64,000 nucleotides of DNA from Niebla homalea. Its lineage: Eukaryota; Ascomycota; Lecanoromycetes; Lecanorales; Ramalinaceae. The stretch is taken from NCBI GenBank assembly GCA_019925105.1, contig JAHGAU010000012.1, positions 248,001-312,000 of the forward strand, in the 5' to 3' direction. Below the pieces are notes generated by a model that saw only the letters and a program-made list of their open reading frames with translations, did not search any database and had not been told where the DNA came from. This document shows, one piece after another, positions 13,701 through 24,446 of this stretch (positions within the stretch are counted from its first letter, which is position 1; each line of letters begins with the position of its first letter). A program made the translations under genes and the position numbers.

Positions 13701-16512
13701 AATTACTTTATTTAAAGCCTTTATTACCTATATTATAAAATGGTTAATTTATTCCTTATTATTAAGCTGGGGGAGCTTTATTAATTAAGATATTATTTTT
13801 ACTGTTTTTATAAATACCTTAGTTTTTTTAACCGTTTTTTACGTTCGTTTAAATAATAAAAACGGAGTTATATTAACGGACCAATCTAAAGTTATTTATA
13901 TCGGGACGTAATTTAAACCGTATTTTAGGTTTTTTCGGGGTCTATATATTATAATTAAGTTAATAATATTTTCTAAGTTAAATATTAAGTTGATTATAAT
14001 CTTAAGTTTATAACATTCTTATATAAATAATCCCTTTTAATATTAATAATATAAGGTTAAACCGTATAATAATTATTAATAATTCCTTAAATTTAATATA
14101 ATTAATCGTATAATAATTTTCTTTATTTTATTAAGCATAATAAAGATTAAAGTCCCTTATTAAAAGGTATTTATTAAGTATAATTATAATATTCTTAAAT
14201 AATAGGATCGTAAAGGATTCCTTCTTATTAACCGGTAATAGATTATATATATTATAAATATTTAAATTACCCTTAATAGCTTCTTTTTATACGATCCGGA
14301 ACGTATATAGGTTCTTTCCGTAATAAATAACGTTTTAATTATCTATATTTAACCTTTTATTAATAAAAAAATATATTTATATTATTTTATTACCTTTAAA
14401 GGTTAAATAGAAATTATCTTTTAAATTAATTAAAGAATAAGTATATAGATTATACGGCGGTTTTTATATCGTTATAATATTAATATCCTTTATTTCCTTA
14501 AATTTAAATATCGGTATTATAACTTTAATTACTTCCTTATGTATATTATATTATATTATTTTTAAAAGCGTAAATATATTAAATATTAATATTTATCGGG
14601 TTTTCTTTATTAACTTTTATTTATATAAACGGTTTCTTTTTAAAGTTAAACGTTATTTATTTTAATCTTTTTATTATAATAATAATCCCGATTAAACGGT
14701 TGACTTTAAAGGTTAATATTATTATAAGTTTTCTCTTTTTTACGTTATTAGTTATTACGTTTTACCCTTCCTTATTTAATAGGCTCCGTTTATATTTTAA
14801 GATTATCTTTAATTACTTTACCGGTTTAAATTTATATAAGTTATAACGTTAAACCTTAATTATTATCCTAGTTTTTTTACGTTAAATCTTTTTCATTTTT
14901 ATTATATACCGTAAGTCTTACGTTAAGTAATTATTATTATTATACGTTACGTATTTTAACGCGTTTTTTATTAAGCTTTTTATTATTAAATTAATATATT
15001 TATACGTATTATATCCTTTAATATATATTACGTATTTCGTATTATTAAGGTACCTTATAATAATATACCCGTACCCTTAATATTTAAAGTATTAATAAAT
15101 ATCTACCGCTTAATTTTAAGGTTTTATTAATTTAAAAAACTTACTTTTTATTATCCTTTTATTAAGGATATTATTATATATCTTTATTAATATTATACTT
15201 AAAATAATTATAAAGTATTTTTTTATATAATTAAAAACGTTTAACCTTTTTATTATAAAAGGGAGATTATAATTAATGATCTTTAACTTAAAATAAAAAA
15301 TTATATTCTTTTTTTTTATCCGCTTTAAAGTAATTTCCCCTTCCTTCCTTATAAATTTTATTAAGTATATTCCGTTTATTGCGATAATGAAAAATTACCT
15401 TAATATCTTTATTATTTTATACTTTTTTTTACCGGCTTATCCCTTTAATTTTTTTAGTTTTTCCTTTATTTTTAATAAGGTTATATTAAAGAAAATATCC
15501 CCGTTTTATAACTTATATACCGTAATAATCTATTTTATTAACGGCTTTCTTATTATTTTAAACGCCTTTATTAATTATAATAAATTCATTTTTATTATTA
15601 TGCTTTTCTCCTTTTTACTTAATAATTATACGGTTATTATTTTTATTTTCTTTAATATCGCCGTTTTTTCTTCCGCTTTTATTTCTTTTATTATTAACGT
15701 TAACGCCGTCCTTATAATTTTTATTATTTAATTTATCCCCGCTCCTTTTTTTAAAGCCTTTTTCGTTGCTTTTTTACTTTATATATATCCTTTTTATTTC
15801 TTTTTATTTCTATTCGCCGGCGCTTTTATTATTGCCCCTTAAGCTCCGCGTAATTTCTTTAACTCCCTTAAACTTTTCCTTATATTTACGTAAAAGTCTT
15901 TTATTTTCCGTAACCCGATTTATAATATTAATTAAGTCTTTAACGTAATATTTTTCTATATAATTATAAGGAGGCCTTTTAACGTTTTTACCGTTTTTTC
16001 CCTTATTATTTTTCTTTTATATATTTAATAGTTATTTCTTTTTATAATTTATTCTTAACCGCTTAATATCTTTCTATTTTCCTTTAACTTTTTCTTAGTT
16101 TATATATATTTAATAAGGCTTTTTACGCTTCCGCTTACCCTTTATTTATCCCCGTATACCGTTTTTATTCTTTCTGCTTTTTATTTATTATTTTTAATAA
16201 TAATATTTTTACGCGTTATACGCGTTCTTTTATATATATCTTATTAACTATAAGCTCCTTATTTAATTTAAGGCCTTTTTATCTCGTATTTATCGCGTTA
16301 TTCATATGATTTATTACCGTTCTTATTAACCTAAGCCGCTTACCCTTCCTCCCCTTTTACCTTTATTATTACTCCGCTTCCGCTTATTATATTTAAGGTA
16401 TTGTCCTTATTATCACTTAAGCTATATACGCGTGCCTCGTTTCTGACCTCTGGGGTCCCGTTATTCGTCGCCATTAGTCAAAATCTCGCGGAAATAAATT
16501 AATTAATAGTTC
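10704..16512 (-). mobile_element. LINE B, full-length non-LTR retrotransposon inserted in Gypsy integrase
   Basis: This 5809-bp element is the inverted equivalent of LINE A. On the minus strand it starts with about 38 bp of extra 5' sequence before the shared ATGGCGACGAATAACGGGACC-type start (about 16474) and ends in a tail of AATC repeats (TAAATCAATCAATCAATTAATC) at 10704-10727. It is flanked by a 12-bp TSD and splits the integrase-coding region of the Gypsy element. It is heavily RIP-mutated. The open frames at 10718-10921, 15387-15731 and 15766-15948 on the plus strand are antisense translations without coding meaning. Confidence 0.88.
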
Positions 16513-16524
16513 TAATTTTATTTT
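16513..16524. repeat. Target-site duplication of LINE B, right copy
   Basis: Second copy of TAATTTTATTTT, immediately upstream of the 5' end of the minus-strand LINE B. Confidence 0.82.
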
Positions 16525-18300
16525 AATATTTAATTCTTCTATTATCGTTTTTTTAATACGTTAATATAAATAGCTTATCTTTATTAAAAATAATTTCTTC
16601 TGGAAACCCTTTAATTTTAATAACCTTATTAAAGAATAAATATATTAATTTCATTATATTATATTCTTCTTTAAATAAAATAAAGGTTATATACTTAATA
16701 TATTTATTAATTATTATTAAAATAATATTATAAATTTCTTTTACTATAAGTTCTTATAATCTTAATAATTTCGTAATAAAATCTATTATTAACGATCCTT
16801 ACGGAAACTTAAATAGTTTTATTTTTTTTATAAATATTTATATTTTTAATAATTCTTTATTTTATTTCTTTAATATAATAAGTATTCTTTAACGTAATTC
16901 TTAATAATTAATATTAATTTTAATAACGCTTAATATTTAATTATAATTTCTTATATTCTCGTAATTTTAAGGTATCCGTATCGTAAATCATTATAATATA
17001 TTTTTATTAATTTATTTAACTTATTATTTAATATATATTATCCTTCGTTATATCTTAATAATATTTTCTTCTTATTTTTAATTTATTATTTAACTTTTAT
17101 ATTACCTTAATAGCCTCTTTAAACTTCTTTTAATAGGTTATATTCCGTATATATCTTTATTATATTTATATTATTTAATTTAAATATTTTATCGTTATTT
17201 ACTTTTAATATTATTATATTATTATTATTTTTCTATTTATATAAATTTAATCTTTTATTTAATTCATTTATTATTTAATTGTTTTTCCCTGGTAAATAAG
17301 TTATTTTAAACTTATATTATCTTAATAGTTCCGATCATCGTATTTATTTTTTATTTAGTTATTTTATCGTTATAAAGTATATTAAATTCTTATAGTCTAT
17401 TAATACTTTAATATCGTCGGCTTTTTTTACGTATACTTTTTACTATTAAAATATTAATATTATTATTAATAATTCCTTATTATGAATATTATAATTCTAT
17501 TCCGTATCCGTTATTTTCTTTAAGTAATATATTATAGGTTTTTAAGCTTTATTATGCTTTTATAATAAGTAAAATCTTATTACTATATCCGATATATCCG
17601 TTTCTATCTTAATTACTTTTTTAAGTTAAAATATTTAAAATATAAATATCTATATATAGGCTTTTTTTAACTATTAAAACGCCTTTTATTATTCTTTTTC
17701 CTACTTGTATAAGGTATCCTTCCTTATAAGTTTTATTAAAAGTAAAGTTATTTCCGAAAATCCTTTAATAAATCGTTAATTAAAGTTAATTATACCCAGG
17801 AACGATTATAATTCTTTTACGTTCTTTAATTCCGGCTATTTAAATAAACTTTGAATTTTTACTGGATAAGATTTTATTCTTTCGGTTATTATAATATATT
17901 TTAAAAACTTTACGCTTATTTAATAAAGTTTATATTTCTCCGGTTTTAACTTTAATCCTACCTCCGAAAAGCATTATAATATAATTATAATATCTCTTTT
18001 ATAATCTTTTAAAGTCTTCGAATAAATTAATATATTATTTAAGTATATAATCACGTATTTATTAAATAAGTTCTTTAATATATTTTTAATTAATACTTAA
18101 TACGTTATAAGTACGTTAATAAGTCTAAATAATATAATTAAATATTTGAATAGTCTTCCTTAAGTTTTAAAGGCTATTTTTTATTCTTCTTTTTTCTTTA
18201 TTTATATTAAATTATATACTCCGTATTAATTTAATAATATAAAGAATATTGCTTTTATGATTTAATTTTTTATTTTGTTTACGTTTAATAGCGGGTATCG
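16525..18300 (-). pseudogene. Gypsy pol remnants: reverse transcriptase and integrase
   Basis: Minus-strand translation with stops ignored gives a recognisable polyprotein order. RT lies at about 18056-17900, with KYVIIYLNNILIYSKTL and then GLKLKPEK. Towards lower coordinates comes the integrase catalytic core at about 16800-16525, with GSLIIDFITKL, INKYIKYITFI and KVIKIKGFPEEIIFNKDKLF. The rest of integrase resumes left of LINE B at 10692. Asp-to-Asn changes at the RT active site and many stops show it is dead. Domain order RT then IN supports Ty3/Gypsy rather than Copia. Confidence 0.82.
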
Positions 18301-20733
18301 GTTTTTAATAATAATTACGTTTAACTTCCTATAATCTATATATATTCTTAGTTCTTTATCTTTCTTTAAAATAAATAATATAAAATATCTTATTAATAAT
18401 AATAATAGTTTTATAAATCCCTTTATAAAGTTTTTTCTTAAATACTTATTTAAAACCTTAAGTTCTTTCTTTAAGAGGTAATAAATAGGTTTAAATATTA
18501 AATTCTTCCCTTCGATTAATAATATTTCGTAATCTTACGATTAATATTTTAATAAGGCCTTTTTTAATAAATTTTTTTCAAAGAAATATAACCATTTTTA
18601 ATACTCTTTTAAAATTAAGGGTTTATTAGGTCCTTCTTTACTTTTAACTTCGTAATTAAGTAATTCTATTCTTAATCTTATTAAAATAAATAACATATTT
18701 ATTTACTCTATTTTTAAATCCTTTATTATATATAATTTTAAATATATCGAATTATTATTTTTATTTGTAGACTTTTTATAAGTCTCCTTAAGTATTTAAA
18801 CGTTAATAATTACGTTATTTTTAAACCGTAATTGTTTAGTTTTTTAATTAATAATTAGGTTATATTTTTTTAATTAAGGTATTCTTAATATAATATTATA
18901 AGTAATTAATTTAAAGATATTAAGTAAAAGTATTTCGCGGTATTATTAAGTCGTATTTATTATTTATATAAATACGGTCATTCTTATAACATAAGTTATT
19001 TCCGGTATTCCTTTTCTGGTAACTTTTATTAATGGATATAATTCTTTTTTTATTTACGTTATTACGTTACCGGATATATAACTTCTTAACGCTTTAATAT
19101 CGATTAAGGCAATAATTAATATATTATTAATATTTAACCGCCTTATTAAATAATATTTATAATTCCGATTCTTATATGTATTATATATTATATTGATTTT
19201 AAGTAATATTATAATATAATAACCGAAGTTTTTCTTTTTTTATCCGTTATTTTTATAGTAATTTACTTAATACTTTTATTATATAATAAGTCCCGTTACT
19301 TCTTTTAATTCTTTAACATAATAACTTTAATAGCATCGATTCGCATTTAATAAGTTAATTCCTTTTATTTATTTTTATTAATTTATTTCATATTTAAGAA
19401 AATAAAAATTCTCTTTTTTATCCTATAAATAACTCGAGCATTTATTATCCCTATATATATTTTAATAAGGTAATAAATATCGTAATTACTTAAATTTTTT
19501 AAGCTTTTATTTATTTAATCAGTCGCTTTTATATTAATTATAATATTTTTCGTAATATTTAGTTTAATATAGCAGCTTATAGTCTTAATTCCTTAAATTT
19601 ATTTTATATTATTTTTATATATTTAACGGTCGTCTTTATAACTTTAAGTTACGGTATTAATTTCTTATAAAATCCCTTTTAATCTCTCCGTTATATTATA
19701 GTCTTTAAATATATTATAATTTATTTTTTTAATACTATTTTTGGTTCTTTACTTTTTAATATAACTTTTTTTCTTATTTAGAGTCTATTTCGTTTTAAGG
19801 TAAAAATTCCTTTTTATTATCCTTTTCTAACCGGACGGTATCTTCTAAAAATATATTTATTATATTTAATTATAATTATTATATTTTATTTTTTAATTAA
19901 TAATTCCGTATTAAGTAATTTTTTTTCTTATAAAAATAATACTTCTTATTATTAAGCTTACGACCTTAACTTTTACTTTATAGTATTAATATATTTAATT
20001 TTATAAAGTTATTTTATAATTTCCCTCCTTATAAATTATGGCGTCCGGGGCTTTTTTTAATTTAACTTCCTTATATGATTTATTCCGTAAATTTATTTCG
20101 GTTTTTTTACTTCTTAATATTATATTAATAAAGCTTATTATTTAGTTAAATAAATACTTTTATAAGAGTTTTAGTATCGTTAATAACTCTTATATACCGT
20201 ATTAATTTATCTTAAATATTATTTTTTAAACCTTTTTTAAATATAAATATTTATATTTTATTATTCTATTCCGTTCATATAACGTAATATTAAAACCTTA
20301 TTACGTAATTTATTATTAACTTAATTTATTTTATTTATTAAATAACTTTTTCGGTTACGAATTCTTTATTAATTAATCCGAATACGTACCTTATACGTTA
20401 CTTAAATACTATATAATTCTTATTTTACGTTATAGTTCTGCTACCCGCGATTTTTTCTAGGTATTCTTAAAGGTCCGCGTTAATTTATATTAATACTTTA
20501 CCTTATATATATATTATTATTATTAATATTTTATCTTTTTTATTAACGGTTCTATTGTTTAAATAAAAATATAGATTATGTTATAATAATTAATTATCAA
20601 GCTTATTTTATTCTCCATAATAGAAATCCGGTTTAAAAGGTTTATTCTTATCTCCTTCCGTATTAATAAAGCGACGTATTTTATTTAATTAATTAACGTT
20701 TAATTAACTTATTCTTAAGGATATTTAATATAT

Positions 20734-21210
20734 TGTGGACCTTAAGGTTACTTAATTATAATTAATCTTAAAGGAATAAGTTAATTTTCGTAAAAGAAGA
20801 GTATATAGGCGTAACGTTAAATAAGTATAATCTTAATTTATTATATTCTGAATTTAATGCTTTTAATTTAAAGGTATTATTAAATATTAAGAGATTTAAA
20901 CTTTAAAGTAAAAATAAGGTTCTATATAATCTTCCTTTTATACCGTATTTATTATTTCATTTTATTCGTTTTATTCGTTTTATAAGTTTATAAGTTTCCG
21001 AATTATTTTTATTTATATATTCGTTTTACTTATATTCCGAACTTATAAGCTTTTAAATTATTTTCGCTTATATATTCATTACCGTCCGGTTCCGATTTTA
21101 TAAGCCGTTAATAGTTATATTTACTTTTCGTTTTTAACGCTTACGTTATCCCTTCTGGCGATAACCCGGTTTCGTGTATATGTAGTTTGGTCCTGGCACT
21201 AATCGTAATA
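20734..21210 (-). repeat. Gypsy LTR, right copy (5' LTR of the minus-strand element)
   Basis: This 477-bp direct repeat of 8880-9352 starts TGTGGACCTTAAGG and ends ...ACTAATCGTAATA just before the TSD ACCGG (21211-21215). Its last part keeps more GC than the left copy, so it appears less mutated near the border with genic DNA. Confidence 0.85.
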
Positions 21211-21315
21211 ACCGGATTAAGAAATATATTATTTAGATTTTATTAAAAAAACAAAAAAAGTCTTCCGTAATACTAAGAAATACTACCGGAATTACTGAAT
21301 ATACCCGCCAAAAAA

Positions 21316-21400
21316 AGGGTGTATATGCAGGGAATCTGGGGGTGTACATGCAGGGGAACTGGGGGCGTATATGTATATCGCGGGGGTGTACGTGTATATA
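21316..21400. repeat. Degenerate G-rich tandem repeat of about 21-23 bp
   Basis: Four imperfect units of the form GGGGTGTACATGCAGGGGAAC follow one another, with variation mostly in the second half. It lies about 100 bp outside the Gypsy element, at the edge between AT-rich and normal DNA. It does not match the usual fungal telomere repeat TTAGGG. Confidence 0.75.
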
Positions 21401-21445
21401 ATCCCTTGTTTTTGACCTTCCTTACTGCGGAGTCCAGCCTTATTG

Positions 21446-21556
21446 AACGGGGCCCATAGATCTGAAAATAGTATCCTCTCGTAGGGCGCTTAAAGCGGTA
21501 AATCGTAGCACACAGTGCGTATTATCTGTACTGTCCGGTTGGTAGGTGAGCTCTTC
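21446..21556. mobile_element. Truncated MITE, right half, related to the one at 62187
   Basis: The right end CTGTACTGTCCGGTTG...GCTCTTC followed by TA closely matches the right inverted repeat of the complete MITE at 62187-62425. The interior also matches (ATTGAA.G.GGCCCA.AGAT). No left inverted repeat is found, so the copy looks truncated on the left. Confidence 0.65.
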
Positions 21557-21558
21557 TA

Positions 21559-22159
21559 TGACGAAAGGGACAGACGCAAATAGATTGTCCATATTGTATA
21601 CATCAGCATCTTCCAAGCTCTGATCTGCAAGACACCATGTCCGTACTGATAATTAAAGCAATATTCGAGCATCTTGGAAGGGCGTTGAGGCTTTCCATCT
21701 TCCTTTTCAAGAGAAAGGGGGAACCATGAAGGTAATACGTAAGGCAATGATTAAGTGTAATCCCTTGAATGTGAAGCTCAGAGTCGCAATTCCCTCTTCC
21801 AGCAGTCATTTTTTCATAATCATCGCTTTGCCCACTTCTGGACCCTGCATGATGAAATTGCCAAGAAAGATCTCCATGCTTGACTTCGTCTCGGCCAATC
21901 ATCCCGGGCCTTCATTCACGCTGCGGACCCATTGTCTCGAATTCCTTGTGGAGACAAGAGCTGGAGTCATTGCTTCCTCTCTTATGACCTAATCTGTCGG
22001 GACGCCACATCATGTTGTTTGACGAGTCCTATGGTAGCTTGAAAAATGACGTGCGCCCGGCCTTTCTATACCAGCGTCTATTAAAGACAACGTTGTTGCA
22101 AAGTTTGCAGTCAACAGCCCGGTAATTGATGTGAACGCTCGCCGTAGTCTGGCTTTTTG
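21559..22159. other. Intergenic, no supported gene
   Basis: Normal-composition DNA between the transposon edge and the first 2EXR pseudogene. Overlapping open frames of 60-100 codons occur on both strands, but none has a recognisable motif or splice-supported extension. Confidence 0.5.
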
Positions 22160-22741
22160 CTAGACCTTTGTGAACCCTGTAGTCTCTGGGCACGGTGCCA
22201 GCATCCTTTGGACGCCTTTTTCTAAGTTTTGTTCCATCATCGGACGACCAGGGATCCCTGGATGATCCTCATAACAAGCCCAGGGATAGACTTCCCGGCT
22301 CATCGAGGTGCGGGAAGAGCCGTGGCAACATTGGAAAGCCGAAGTCTTAAAATAGTCCATATGGGCTAGCATATAGACAGTGGTATAAATTGTAAGTGAT
22401 AGGTTTCGGCATTGGGGAAGGTCTATGATTGTTGAAACTGTCCTGCAGTAAGTCCCAACCTCTACTTATTCCAGATTACGGAGGTAGTCCCGGTTTTCGT
22501 GCTCAATCCGATCAAGCCGGTCGATAGCATTAGCGCCATTTTGGATGTGAAAAGTGTTTTGAGAGTACAAGAGTGGAATGGTCTCTAAAGCAATCTGGCG
22601 GCTGAACCTGATAACGTTTGTATGAAGTTTCGAGCTTGTCGTAACTTTGAAATCCCGTTCGATGCGCACATCCTGCTAGGTAAGAGGCAGTTGATATATC
22701 ATCACCCTTACTTCAGCTGGCAGGTCGAGAAGTCCAGCCAT
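22160..22741 (-). pseudogene. 2EXR/F-box-like pseudogene
   Basis: The minus strand starts at 22741 with MAGLLDLPAEVRVMIYQLPL, the family's N-terminal signature, but a TAG stop follows at codon 22, where intact paralogues have Lys-Gln-Asp. The same frame then continues with paralogue-like residues (SRQIALETIPLLYSQNTFHI) to a stop at 22466. A later segment in another frame, about 22372-22160, still shows the Ala-Pro-Cys-Pro motif of the C-terminal part. One stop and at least one frameshift make it a decayed member of the cluster. The stop arose from an A-to-T type change, not a RIP transition. Confidence 0.78.
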
Positions 22742-23220
22742 TGTGTGTAGGAGAAAGAGCTGCGTGTTTGACTGCGAGTCTTGAGGATATGAGGGGAGGA
22801 TGAATTAGATCATCGACGGACTTCAAGCCTGAATCATGTGGATGCTTTCTCGTGTTATTTTACTTGTTGCGTGACGCAATAGAAATGTGACGAGAAGTGA
22901 TATCGTATGTAAGTTACAAAAGACGTAAGCTGTAACGATGAGACAACAGTGTGACAGAAAAAGATACTCTCATTAACCCGCAAAAGCTCTGTAGGGAATC
23001 TTGAAAAGTCACAGTAGGTGTCATGCGCACCCAGCACTGTAGTACTCGTGACCAACCAAGCAAAGGTGTTACAGATCAACGCTCTACACACTTGGCTGTA
23101 CCGAAAATTCGTGAATCTCAAGTTCGACATTTCGTTCAAATTGTCATATCATATAGACGCTGAGATTCAGTTGACTTTCATCATCTATCTCTTCCTCAAA
23201 ACCTCTCATACCTACGCAAG
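22742..23220. other. Intergenic, divergent promoter region
   Basis: 479 bp between the start of the pseudogene (minus) and the intact 2EXR gene at 23221 (plus). It would have served both genes. I see no distinctive motif. Confidence 0.5.
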
Positions 23221-24003
23221 ATGGCTGGCTTTCTCACTCTACCGCCGGAAGTACGGCTGATGATCTATCGCATACTAATTCCAATGCAATTCATTGAGTT
23301 GAATGAAGACGATGACCTACGTATGACCTCCTCCAACGTCTTTCGGGTCAATCGCCTACTATTCAACGAGACACAGCCACTCCTCTACTCCCAACCCATG
23401 AACGTTAGTCTCTCGAATTCCGCGCTCAGGTTCCTGCGAGGAATAGGTCAGCTCAACAGAGACGCCCTGCACACCATAATTATCAATCTCAAAGTCACGG
23501 ACATGGTTCATTACGAGTGTCTGCGCCTTCCTTCCTGGTGGGATTCCAGTGCGCCCATAGGCTACCCCTACCCGAGGAGAGCCGTCAACTTTTTCAACAT
23601 CCTCACAAAGTGCCCCAATGCACTTCTCGATATTTCCACCGAGCCGGAAGCTCTGGACGGGTCTGAAGCGTATCCGGCATTCGCAAACGTGCACGGGTAT
23701 TCTCGAGCGGTGGTGACATTGGACGACGCCCAGGATCTCGAACAAAAAACCTGCAACCACGACGAGGGTCAGGTTGAAGTTGCAGCAAAGAAGATGCTGC
23801 GGCGTTTTGAAGAGGGCATGAAAGGCATGATGTCTCCCTGCTCAACAAAATGTCGTATCCATCATGGTGTGACTGGGTCTAGTGCCACTAGAGTCCTGCA
23901 TATTGACGTGGAACGCGAGAAGTGTCCAGCATGTTCCTATGCAAAATTTCTGGCAATCTATCAAGGGTCGGCAGTGTCGGTTTTCAAAGCGGTGAAGGAT
24001 TGA
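23221..24003 (+). CDS. 2EXR/F-box-like protein, 260 aa
   Basis: This is an intact single-exon gene. Residues 1-18 (MAGFLTLPPEVRLMIYRI) carry the LPPEVRxxIY signature of fungal 2EXR/F-box-like proteins. A central part shares VNRLLFNETQPLLYSQ, GQLNRDALH and FFNILTKCPNA with its neighbours, followed by PAFANVHGYSRA. The C-terminal part holds a conserved Cys/His set (SPCSTKCRIHHG) and a CPACSYAKFLAIY end motif, possibly a metal-binding knuckle (inference). The ATG follows an A-rich context (CAAGATGG). It is the first intact member of a seven-copy cluster. F-box proteins usually serve as substrate adaptors, but the function of this fungal family is not established and I do not assign one. Confidence 0.85.
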   Translation: MAGFLTLPPEVRLMIYRILIPMQFIELNEDDDLRMTSSNVFRVNRLLFNETQPLLYSQPMNVSLSNSALRFLRGIGQLNRDALHTIIINLKVTDMVHYECLRLPSWWDSSAPIGYPYPRRAVNFFNILTKCPNALLDISTEPEALDGSEAYPAFANVHGYSRAVVTLDDAQDLEQKTCNHDEGQVEVAAKKMLRRFEEGMKGMMSPCSTKCRIHHGVTGSSATRVLHIDVEREKCPACSYAKFLAIYQGSAVSVFKAVKD

Positions 24004-24446
24004 GACTCGGATGAGGGAAGATGTCTCATAGTTTTTGGTCTGCGATGGAGAGAGATTTAACGATTGGGTGGAAGTAGGATGGAGCGCACATGGAGTTGCG
24101 CAGAATATCAATCACCACGGACGCTGTATAAAGGACGAATACGTCTTGACTGGACTAATCTTGGCAATTGGCAATTGCTTTCTAGATTATGTGCAGGCGC
24201 TTGTGTCGTGTACCGATAATGAGAGACAGATTAAATTCTAATGATTGCAAAATATGCCTTTACCATCTTTCGTGACAAGAGTGATACTTTCGAGATCTAC
24301 TCTATCAGGCACACCAACTTTCATACCTGTGTAACCCATCCAACAGAGTACCCGCATTCCCTCACGCTCTGATATTCTGGTAGACTTCTCCATTTTTTCG
24401 CCCCGATGGGCAAGTGTAGACCTCCAGTCATGGCAACCGTAGTATC
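24004..24446. other. Convergent intergenic region
   Basis: 443 bp between the 3' ends of two converging 2EXR paralogues. It contains only short unsupported open frames. Confidence 0.5.

Larger units (their letters stand above)
8880..21210 (-). mobile_element. Ty3/Gypsy LTR retrotransposon, RIP-inactivated and interrupted
   Basis: Two LTR-like direct repeats (8880-9352 and 20734-21210) bound this element, and the 5-bp duplication ACCGG flanks it at 8875-8879 and 21211-21215. Without the nested LINE it is about 6.5 kb, a normal Gypsy length. On the minus strand at about 18056-18019 the degraded translation gives the Gypsy RT signature YLNNILIYSKTL followed by GLKLKPEKY, where active elements have YLDDILIYSKTL. 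From about 16800 down to 16513 it gives integrase core (GSLIIDFITKL, then GFPEE with a following DKLF), continuing left of the LINE from 10692 with an INR-type motif. A pyrimidine run just inside the left LTR (CCTTTTTT, about 9358-9366) fits a minus-strand polypurine tract. All frames are broken. Confidence 0.87.
1..21215. repeat. RIP-degraded AT-rich transposon block
   Basis: The first 21 kb is extremely AT-rich on both strands and is made almost entirely of nested retrotransposon copies. Remaining C bases are nearly always followed by G, C or T and very rarely by A, and TA dinucleotides dominate. This is what repeat-induced point mutation (CpA to TpA on both strands) leaves behind. Reading frames are full of stops, and the only open frames are short, often antisense, low-complexity translations rich in I, N, F, L, Y and K. 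Composition changes abruptly just after the right LTR of the Gypsy element, near 21210. No functional gene is visible here. The block is probably heterochromatic (inference). Confidence 0.93.

Noticed and set aside
21316..21400. Possible telomeric or subtelomeric repeat
   Set aside because: Units are 21-23 bp and do not contain TTAGGG arrays. Genes continue on the right and transposons on the left.
23359..23760. Minus-strand open frame of 133 codons
   Set aside because: Shadow of the 2EXR gene at 23221-24003, which has clear family motifs on the plus strand.
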